Below, one piece after another: positions 55,946-64,000 of a stretch of 64,000 nt of DNA. The notes beneath the pieces were generated by a model. It saw only the letters and a program-made list of their open reading frames with translations, was not told the origin of the DNA and did not search any database. The translations under genes and the position numbers were made by a program. Origin of the DNA: Gambelia wislizenii (Eukaryota > Chordata > Lepidosauria > Squamata > Crotaphytidae); NCBI GenBank assembly GCA_030847615.1, contig JAUMIR010000005.1, forward strand, positions 107,165,116 to 107,229,115. The letters run 5' to 3'. Position 1 is the first letter of the stretch. The number at the start of each line of letters is the position of its first letter.

Positions 55946-56288
55946 AGAGATTTTCAGATGCTCTATAAACTCCCCACAGAGGTCGGGAGGAGGACGGTGC
56001 TGTCCCACTTCCAATGATTTTGTATGCCCCATCCTCCTCCCGTCCTTCCTCCCATCCTTCACTTCTGCTTCGTCTGTGCTAGAGAGATGAGAAAGGTGCC
56101 ACTTTTCATTGACAGAAGTTTCTGTCAATGAAAAGTGATGCCTTTCTCGTCCCTCCAGCAAGGAGGAAGCATGAATGAAGGACGGGAGGAGGATGGCATC
56201 GTGCAAAATTGATTGCCGGAAGCAGGACTGCACTGCCCTTCTCCTGAACTCCGCAGGTTTTTTTTTTTTAGAGCATCTGAAAAAGTCC
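55946..56288. mobile_element. Palindromic element (family B-like, copy 4) with ACT duplication
   Basis: 343 bp; left end AGAGATTTTCAGATGCTCTA, right end in reverse complement GGACTTTTTCAGATGCTCTA, flanked by ACT at 55943-55945 and 56289-56291. The centre is a strong hairpin (cacttttcattgacagaa, tttctgtcaatgaaaagtg at about 56100-56137). Arms share the catcctcctcccgtccttc and gacgggaggaggatgg words. The terminus agrees with the other palindromes, but the arms and loop are different in sequence. Confidence 0.82.
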
Positions 56289-56353
56289 ACTCTCTCATTT
56301 ACAGCTGAGTCACTGGATGTTTCCATTTCATTCTGCTTTGGGTGTCCTATCAG

Positions 56354-56552
56354 ACTACACTGTTATAGTGTTGCTGTTCCACTTTAGCTTCCATGGCAAT
56401 ATTCTGTGGTATTCTGGGGTTTGTCGTTTAGTGAGACCCATTTCTCTCTAGCTGAGAATTCTAAATGCTTCTCCCCAAACTTCCAATCCTAGGATTGCAT
56501 ACGATATTCCCATGGCAGTTAAAGTGGAATAATAGTGCTATAACAATGTAGA
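56354..56552. mobile_element. About 200-bp inverted-repeat MITE (family C, copy 3)
   Basis: Left arm ctacactgttatagtgttgc, tgttccactttagcttccat; right arm in reverse complement ctacattgttatagcactat, tattccactttaactgccat. The middle tctctagctgagaattctaa is shared with 45149-45350. Non-coding. A hAT-like fragment follows at 56560-56665. Confidence 0.8.
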
Positions 56553-58600
56553 GTGGTAGGACCATTGGACTACTATTTCCAGCATCCATGAACAACATAT
56601 CTATTGAGAATCATGGGTGTTTAATCCACCACATTTCAATGCTACCACATTGGGGAAGGCTGCAAAATATGAAAATGGATCACTCTAAATTTGTAAAGCA
56701 AAGCCTTTTTTAAACAATGAAGAGTATTTATATGAACACCCTTGATGGGTCATTATGAAAACTAAGTTTTCCTCACCTGTAATGTCTCACCTGACAGGAT
56801 GACAAGCTCCAGTTGGGAGACTCTGTCTGGGTCCTTCACAGAGCATCCATCTCCCCCAGGAGAGCAGGGAGGTGAGGCTGACTCTGAAGCAGAGAGGATC
56901 CTAAGCCTTAGGGAGAGACAACATCGGAAGAGGATCCAGTTGAGGGAAAACTGTCCCAACATATAGCTCAGCAGTAATCTGATATCAGATGCAAAAGCTA
57001 TGTGAGGCAGCAGCTTAAGTAGAACTGCAAATAAGCACACCCTGCTTCAGCAGACCATGTTGAGAACAATTCAAATATTTGCCTGTCATGTTCTCTCCTC
57101 CAAGTGTTTTATGAATGCTTGTTGACTGCTCTCTTGGTAAACAAACCTTAGCATTCTCCACAGACCCTCTTTCTGATTACTCCTTGCTCGAATTTTACAA
57201 CCCTATAGGGTACTTCTTTGTTTGCTAGATCTTGACTTTTCTCTTTGGCACTTCCTTTGCCTACTCCCACAAACAATTATGCTAAACAACTAAATCTCAT
57301 GTACCCACTTGGGCCTGGCTCTGACTTTCTCTGTTGTTTTGCTTGGCCCATGCAGGCATTTGCAGCCATAAACCAGCAAACCAAACAGCCCCTGCACATT
57401 AGATAAACCCTGATCATATAGTTAGATTACTCAGATTAAACAGGCCTTATGTACTAAAAATACTTGCTGCTATCACCATCACTATGACCTCCTTTGATAT
57501 CAGGGGAGAATTGATGAACAATTCATAACAATTTTATTTCCAAACTGAGATTATTAACAGGCAAATACATAATTGAGTTGTCAGAAAGGTCTGGAACATC
57601 TGAAGTCACAGCATGACATTTTACAAAGAGGACACTCTATTCAAACATACTATTCTATTTTTTAAAATGTAATTAGCATAGGATATGTTTGATGACATCT
57701 GTTTTTCTTAACACTTATCAGCATCAGAAACATCAGGAAACAGGTATGAGAAGTGTTTATTGCCTGCTGCCTTTGGGGATGTTTTCCATTTCAGATAATT
57801 GGCTTGTGGACATAACTTTTAGTTTAAAACAGAATAGAATATAGCCTAAATACACACCCATGTCTATCTGAGTGGAAAACACAAAGAGGAAGGTGCTTCC
57901 TCATTTTGGAAGATGAGGGGATAGAGAGACAGTGAAGCAAGTGCCTCAAAGAGGCCAGAAAATGGAGGGCTGGGTGTTTAAAAAAAAAAAAGAAAAGAAA
58001 AGAAAGAAAAAGAAAATGGAGGACTAGTGACCTTATTTACACCGACCTATTTTTCCTTTCCAGGAAGACATTGTTTTCTGACAGGGTTGCATGCCCTGAC
58101 AGGACTGCATGGAGAAAGGAAGTCAGACAGCTGCTGCTGGTTTTGACATTGAAACTTCTGGGGTTTGACTATACCGTAGATGGATGCACATTAGCTCACC
58201 TTCGCAGCTACTCCTGGTTGTCTTCACAATTTTTTAAAATAAAAAAAGGTGTCTGTGCAGCGATGTGCATTCATGTTCACATGGGGAACCATCTTACAAA
58301 TCAAAATGGCAGCCATGGTATGGGGTGCTATTGTTCCCCACATTCTCATTACCACTGCAGATTTTCTTTTTTAAAAAATCTGTCTTTAAACAGGAGGAAG
58401 GGAGGAAGGGAGACCTTCTACTTGTAAAAACAAAAAACAAAAACAAAAAAACCCACCCTCTTTTTAAAAACTCTGCACTGCAAAGTAGTGTACTAAATCC
58501 TCTGGAAGGCCAAAATGGCACTTCTGGACTGAGTTTCGGAAAAGTCCGCCCCTGCTTGCATGACAGGCCAATGAGTTGTCAACTTCCTCCTGGCCCAGAA
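56553..58600. other. Unannotated stretch
   Basis: 56560-56665 is a hAT-type MITE arm fragment (aacaacatatctattgagaa, gctaccacattggggaaggc). 56760-57060 has purine-rich sequence with no recognised family. A-rich/AAAAG repeats lie at 57980-58016. No gene seen. Confidence 0.45.
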
Positions 58601-59260
58601 TGCTCTCTCTCTCTGGCTTTTCTTCGCAAACGAAGATTCAGGAAGGACTCATCCCACGCTTTCTGCAAGCATGCTGATTACTAAAAAGGCCAATCCGAGA
58701 TAAACAAGTCCAGTTGCAAAAAGCACAGCAGAAGGTCTCCTTGGGTGATGTTTTTGGGTTGTGATTCTTTCTGCATTGTCGTTTCTCTTCAAGACTTGTT
58801 CGTCGTGAGTTCTCAAATAAGGCTGCAGCATTGTGGATAGTGCGTCTCCATGCCTCCCGATGTGAGGCCATGGCAGACCACTGTTGGTGATCAATTTGGC
58901 CGAGCCTGAGATGTTGTTTCAGGGAGTCTTTGTATCGCTTTTTTGGAGCGCCCCTCTTACGCTGACCTGTGGTGAGTTCACCGTAGAGTAGTATTTTTGG
59001 GAGGCGATGGTCCTCCATCCTAGAAATGTGCCCTGCCCAGCGCAGCTGTGTTCTCAATATCATGGTCTCAATACTGGTCATTCCTGCTTGCTCAAGGACA
59101 GCAACATTCGTCACATAGTCAGTCCAGTGTATATTTAGGATTGTGCGTAGACAGCGCTGATGAAAGCGCTCGAGGAGTCGTAGGTGGTGGCGATAGGTGA
59201 CCCATGTGTGAATCAGTCGTTCAGATGACTGATGATACGCAGCGCTGCACAATGTTTTTT
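58601..59260 (-). pseudogene. Non-LTR retrotransposon (LINE) RT C-terminal region, 5'-truncated
   Basis: On the minus strand a frame of about 200 residues (59260-58638) reads TYRHHLRLLERFHQRCLRTI, LNIHWTDYVTN, TQLRWAGHISRMEDHRLPK, LYGELTTGQRKRGAPKKRYK, DSLKQHLRLGQIDHQQWSAM, REAWRRTIHNAAALFENSRR, and a C-terminal CAFCNWTCLSRIGLFSN block resembling a CCHC-type zinc finger in which the histidine looks replaced by asparagine. These are thumb and C-terminal regions of an endonuclease-bearing LINE; the RT core and endonuclease are missing. The 3' end has a ttcgtttgcgaa hairpin and an AG-repeat tail (CT on the plus strand, 58603-58614). Copies also lie at 47093 and 53759. Clade not assigned. Confidence 0.82.
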
Positions 59261-62200
59261 TTTTTAAAAAAAACTTCATGGAAAACTTCAAAGTCCCCTA
59301 ACATGAGGTAAATGGTGTTTTGTTTTGTTTTTGCCTCCTCCCTCTGAATACAATGAATCTCCTGTGCAGCTCACTGGGACAAAGGGTATTCTCCATTATT
59401 TCTATGAGGGGTATTTTCACCGTCTAGACAACCCCCTGGTCTTATTGTTGGAAACACTCTCCTGAAGGAGAGAGGCTTGGGAGACAATTGTTAAACTGGA
59501 ACTACTGTATGTCCTACAAGGCTAGGAGAATGAAAGTGTCTTCTATCCAGACCACAATTGGACTAGCAGTGGACTCTTGTTTTAGCACTGGCAATGGGAG
59601 AACATCTAAACAGCAGGCTAGTTTAGATGGACCAGGATAGGTCTGTTCTTCAGAAGGGAAAAGTTTATGAAAACAGGTGAGAGGCTGCCATTGCTCCCCC
59701 TTAATATCTCCTTCACTCTGGCTAATGGCTGGACCAGTATTGTACCTGAATCTAGAATTTCCAAATCAGTGACACAAGCAAGAGACCAAAGCACAACAGA
59801 CAAAGAGCCTTCTGCCTTATATCAACCTGATTTGTCTGATTCAGAGGCTTTATAACATTGGCCAATTACAGACTTACACCTCTTCTCTTAGGTGGGAAGT
59901 GTTACATGCGAGCACACAGAATCCACTAGATAGGCACCAGTCCTTGAAGTTCCAGTTGAGACAAGTTCCTGACATTAACAGAAGATGGCTGCATTTCTAT
60001 TGGACTCTAACCTTTGTGGTTCCTTGTGGCAAATGACTATTATGACATCATTCCTTATGTTTTTGTGTTGCTAAGCTTTAACACACTGTTAAGGGGAAAC
60101 TTCCCAAATCACCTGGGTGCTCATACCAGTCCTGTTTCCTCAGCAGGAGTGGCCTTTCAAAACTTTTCAAAAATTGCAGTTCAAAGTGAGCTCTATTCCC
60201 CAATCCCCAACTTTGTCAGGACAATGGGGGAGGGGAGGTGCTATTCAACAACTTGCAGGGAGGGAAATGTCATTTCTCAACTTTAAATATGAGGTGAGTT
60301 TCTTTCACAACTTCCTAAAAAAAAAAAAAAAAGTATTGTGGACATTGGGAGAAGATTTTTGTGTGTGTGTGTCTCAGGAACATGACAGGATCCCAAAAGC
60401 AGGCAAGCTGCAATTGAAGACATGATGAGCTGCCTCTTCCTACCTTTTTTTTTTTTTTTGGTAAGACAAAGATAAACTAAGAAGAGAGAATCCTGGAAAG
60501 GGAGACAGGGGAAGGACAGTGAAATTCTCAACTACCTTGTACCTAAAAATATGAAATTATTCTTATTATTTTGCCAACCATCCAAAATGTGCTCCATTTC
60601 AGGCTTAGCAAATACAAACAGGGGTTGCTTGAACCCATTACCAAGCAGAATTCACCCCTCTCAACCACATATCTTAGCCCAAGACGAATTCTGGTATAAA
60701 AGAAAATGAAGACAAATTATATTGGGATGGTGTACCAAATTAATTTTGTAAGCTTTTAAATTCAAGACTGTCCTGGAAAACCTTAAAAATGTGCAAAGCT
60801 TATCAGCTGGCTTTCAAAAGGTCTCCAGTGAGATTAATCTAGAATGTTGGAGGATGTAATCCATTTCTGGAAAACAACAACATGCCACATAATGTAGGAA
60901 CAATTGACTTTGCAGTAAAATGAAAGCTGATTAATTTCTTTATTCCAATAGAAAGTATTCTCTTTCTATATTATTGGTACTCTTCTTACCTGAAAAGGAT
61001 GTCATTTCCCTCCCATGGCTGTTAATCTTTATTTATTAATGGAATGTAAAGCTCCATGAGCATTTGGAATTACTCTGTTTCCTAGAAGGAATGAAGATGT
61101 ACCTGGGGATTTTATCAGATGACTATATTTGACTACACTTTTCCTGAATGAGTTATTCTTTCAAATAGGTTTGCATCAAATTATAATAATATAGTGATTT
61201 AATCACAGTTAAGCATATTTAAGGGGAGGTGACTGGGAGAGCTGAGTGTGTACGGGAACTTGATTGTAGCAAGTTGAAATAAGTGGGACAGGAAAGGTCT
61301 TACCTTTGTCTGGATTGTGCCTACAGTGTTGAGTTCTCCCTGTGCTGGTGCTACAATCAGAAATGCTCTCCCTAGAGAGCGGAGGTAGAGAATCCCCCCC
61401 CCCTTTGTGGCCTGCATTCTTTCAAGGTTGATCTGTCAGGGGCTGTTCTAGCTGGGGACAGGGTCAGCCAAAAGTAGGTAAGCCATTCTTTTTATCTCTC
61501 TCTGTTACTTTTCTCCCTTTCCTTTTCCCTTCTGCATGTATGGCCTATTTGGGGGTGTGAGACATATTCAGTTTGGCCTCCAAAGAGGACTCAGGAGGAT
61601 AGACCAACGGGCTGTTATTGCTGCTTCCCAGCAATGTCTGCCTCAAGTGCTTGCCTTACTCTGGGTAATGGTACAGTGCAAGCCCTGTGTGATCTGTGAG
61701 TCACATCCAGCTTCTCCAGAAACAGGCAGAGCTAGGACCTCCATCTAAAATGGCTATCTGGTCATCCAGGATTAGGGTTGCCTTACTGCCTGGATTAACA
61801 AATTTTTTATCAAATGCCTGTTTGGATCATCACCTGTGCCAGATTCCAAGATTTCATTTTTTAAAAAAGCAAGTCTCTAGGCCTTGAAGAGGAAACATCA
61901 CAGGGCAAAATTTGCAGTCATTCTTCCAACAATTTTGTGAGAAACAAGCCTACCCCACCCTCACTTTGTGTTTAAGCAGAGGAATGAATCTCACACCTGT
62001 GATTAATATTTGTGACATTTCTTTCTCAGTTCCTCTCTCAATTCCCTGAGTCAGTGTCGCAACAATACAAGAAATTCTAGTTTTTGGAGGAAAGTTTAGT
62101 TGAAGTTTGTTTTGTAGAGCTCCTTGCAAAGACTGCACAGAAGCCAATAGGGTCATTGGAGTGAAAGAAGAGGCGTGCAACAAAACGGGATAAAAGCTGT

Positions 62201-63229
62201 AATACAATTATCAATATTTAAGATTCTGTGGAATCTGTTGTTATTCAAGACTTGCTTGATGCAACAATATCATGAATTTTTATTAGATGTTAAAAAAAAT
62301 CAAGCTTCATTTTATGAAGAGCATGTGGGGTTCTTTCATCATATGCTGTGGGAGGAAGAGAGCCATTTCTGTTCTTGCCACCTTTCCCCCACCATCTTGC
62401 CTCTCCTCCACTGCTGCTCCTACTACCAGCTTTCTGTACTTTTCTTTCTCTTTCTCTTCCTGTTCCTTGTCTTGCAGCAATAGCAACACCACTGCCTTCT
62501 CCTGTCTGCGTATCTGTCCTCTGCTTAAAGCCCTTTGGAGGACCCGCAGAAGCATCATGAAGTAGAGCAAGGGGGATCGGGGAAGTGGGTTGGAGATGTA
62601 GCTCCAAGGGAGGAAAGCATTGCACAGGGGCAAAGTGAAGCAAGCTGTTGGTTAGAATAGAGAGAAGGTAGGAGGTACAGCAGATTGGTTCAATATGAAA
62701 GAGAAGGAAGAGAGAGGGAAGCATGGTAAAGGTGTGAAGTGATGCAAGGGAAGAGAAGGTGAGAGATGCAGGTACAAGGAACAAGAGATAAGCATAAGGT
62801 GATGGAAAGTACAAGAGAAGGAGTAATGGTGGCACAAGGTGAGGCAGAGGGAAGGGAGGCTGGGAGATGCAAGCAGTAGAGTGCAAGCAGCAAGGAAGGG
62901 GAACATAGTGAAGATGCAAGATAAAGGAAGCAGTGGTAGCGGCAATAGGAGGGGGTGCAGAGAGGCCGAACCACACCAGGTGACACCATAAGAGGGAGGG
63001 GTGACCCTGGCCTTAGTAATGCCACAGGAAGGAAGAGAGAGGGAGATTCGGCTTTGGAGTAAGGGAGGAAATCATGGCAAAAGTATGAGGTGGGACAAGA
63101 AGTTTGAAGAGATATTGTAGGAGATTACAAGGAGCAAGAGAATCAAGTAATTCCAAGGTGAGGTACATGCAGAGGAAGTAAGTTATGCACCCCACCAGAT
63201 TGTGTTGATTGGAAAATGCTTTTAACTGA
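59261..63229. other. Largely unannotated, ending in a purine-rich tract
   Basis: T- and A-runs at about 59249-59270, 60318-60333 and 60446-60460. From about 62560 to 63180 the plus strand is strongly G+A rich. The 228-aa minus-strand frame at 62290-62976 is a compositional artefact of this tract (long runs of leucine, serine and proline). No gene recognised. Confidence 0.5.
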
Positions 63230-63881
63230 GGACTTTATCAAACTAGCATCTAAAAACACTGTGATTGCATATTGAGGAAAGCTGAAACATAGTGGTATTA
63301 TTACACTTATTATCGCACATTGCCATAATCACGCGATACTACCGCGATACTACTGCCACGGAATTATCGCACGACCACCACTAGTGCTTTAAGAATGGGA
63401 TTGTACTTCTGTGATATAGCATGGATGAGATTTGGCAGTTCTCACAAGAAGACACAACTTCAGTTAAAAACACCAAACCCCCCTTAATTTACAAACTAAA
63501 TCAACACATAAAAACTTAAACAAACCTAAAAACATACACACAAAAGGGGACATTTCATTAAAAGAGTGTCTTGTAGATTGTTTTTACATTCTCACCTGGA
63601 AGTTTTCTTGCTGGGAATGGAGAGGGAGGAAAGAGAACTGCCCATTCACACTGTAATCTCATGACTAGAGGGGGATGTATTTTTGCACACTCTTCAATAC
63701 TGTTAAAATAACGATATTGAGAGCTATTGACGGCTTGGCCCATCAATTAAAAGGGATGAGTTATTAGTGGCTAGAGCACACAGTAACCATGGGAGGACAA
63801 CAACATTGTGTGATAGCAGGAACACATTCACGCTACCATGACATTGTAATCATGCAATTATAGCTTTGTCTAATAGAGTCC
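63230..63881. mobile_element. MITE, GGACTTTATC termini (family A, copy 5)
   Basis: 652 bp; GGACTTTATCAAACTAGC at 63230 and GTCTAATAGAGTCC ending at 63881. Flanking TGA and TTA differ by one base. Interior blocks match copies at 18.5 and 19.4 kb (ctcacctggaagttttct, gacggcttggcccatcaatt). The left part holds imperfect repeats (ttatcgcacattgccat, cgcgatactaccgcgatact). Non-coding. Confidence 0.78.
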
Positions 63882-64000
63882 TTAGAGTGTATCCGTTAGG
63901 TTCTCAGTCTCAGGAATGACTTTGTATTGTATGCTTCCTTGATTTCTGGCAATAAAGCTTTCTCATGAACCCTGAAGCCTGTGCTGTATGAGTCTGGGTA
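63882..64000 (+). other. Possible LTR or transcript 3' end, cut by the window edge
   Basis: ggcaataaagctttctcatg contains AATAAA at 63951-63956, followed by gaaccctgaagcctgtgctg. This is the kind of sequence found at the R/U5 part of LTRs, but the sequence ends before it can be judged. Confidence 0.3.

Noticed and set aside
62290..62976. 228-aa minus-strand open frame
   Set aside because: It lies in the purine-rich tract; the peptide is leucine-, serine- and proline-rich from skewed composition, overlaps other frames, and matches no family.
63882..64000. The 3' end of a host gene
   Set aside because: An AATAAA alone at the window edge is not enough; LTR sequence is equally or more likely.

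Overview
This is vertebrate nuclear DNA, most likely from a squamate reptile (lizard or snake). The evidence is the repeat content: a BovB-type RTE LINE, tRNA-derived and 5S-derived SINEs of the Sauria kind, CR1 LINE ends, a Penelope-like element, tyrosine-recombinase (DIRS/Ngaro-like) retrotransposons, a Ty3-type LTR, and hAT and 3-bp-TSD DNA transposons. I recognise no host exon, rRNA or true tRNA gene. All recognisable coding sequence is retrotransposon-derived and broken. The window reads as an intergenic or intronic transposon graveyard with some young layers.

Layout. 1-0.8 kb is pyrimidine-rich. 2.8-5.8 kb is a BovB copy split by a Penelope-like element (RT, GIY-YIG domain, TATA-like box and hammerhead-like motif) with a 9-bp target duplication. 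6.2-6.9 kb holds CR1 3' ends; 9.1-11 kb a MITE relic, a DIRS/Ngaro 3' end and a palindrome; 11-11.8 kb CR1 coding debris; 13.2 kb an inverted Penelope end pair; 14.6-15.9 kb a Sauria SINE, a LINE tail and CR1. 18.3-23.1 kb is a cluster of related MITEs (one carrying a nested hAT element) and a nearly perfect 331-bp palindrome. 23.9-25.1 kb is an Ngaro-like segment encoding a broken SGNH hydrolase. 26.2-27.2 kb holds a second palindrome and a CpG-rich MITE. 29 kb is a solo LTR; 33.7-34 kb another inverted Penelope pair; 36.5 kb a third palindrome; 37.5-38.1 kb a SINE with a MITE inside it. 39.7-44 kb is the largest element, a DIRS/Ngaro-like copy on the minus strand with gag, RT and RNase H. 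44.5-45.4 kb holds two MITEs; 46.9-51 kb two LTR-like copies, one invaded by a LINE; 52.6 kb a 5S-derived SINE; 53.8 kb a 77-bp LINE insertion with a 12-bp target duplication; 54.6-56.6 kb a dense DNA-transposon cluster; 58.6-59.3 kb a LINE C-terminus; 63.2-63.9 kb another MITE.

The least ordinary content is a group of non-coding inverted-repeat elements. Those with termini like GGA(C/G)ATTTTCAGAC or GGACTTTATCAGAC appear to make 3-bp target duplications (TTA, TAA, ACT). Four are near full-length palindromes; two pairs of these share arm or loop sequence. A further pair of elements (26.6 and 37.6 kb) shares GG-starting termini and 3-bp duplications (CTA, CAG). No transposase that could mobilise them is present here.

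All homology statements rest on motif recognition by eye. Clade and superfamily names are the least certain part; boundaries are firmest where target duplications are stated.
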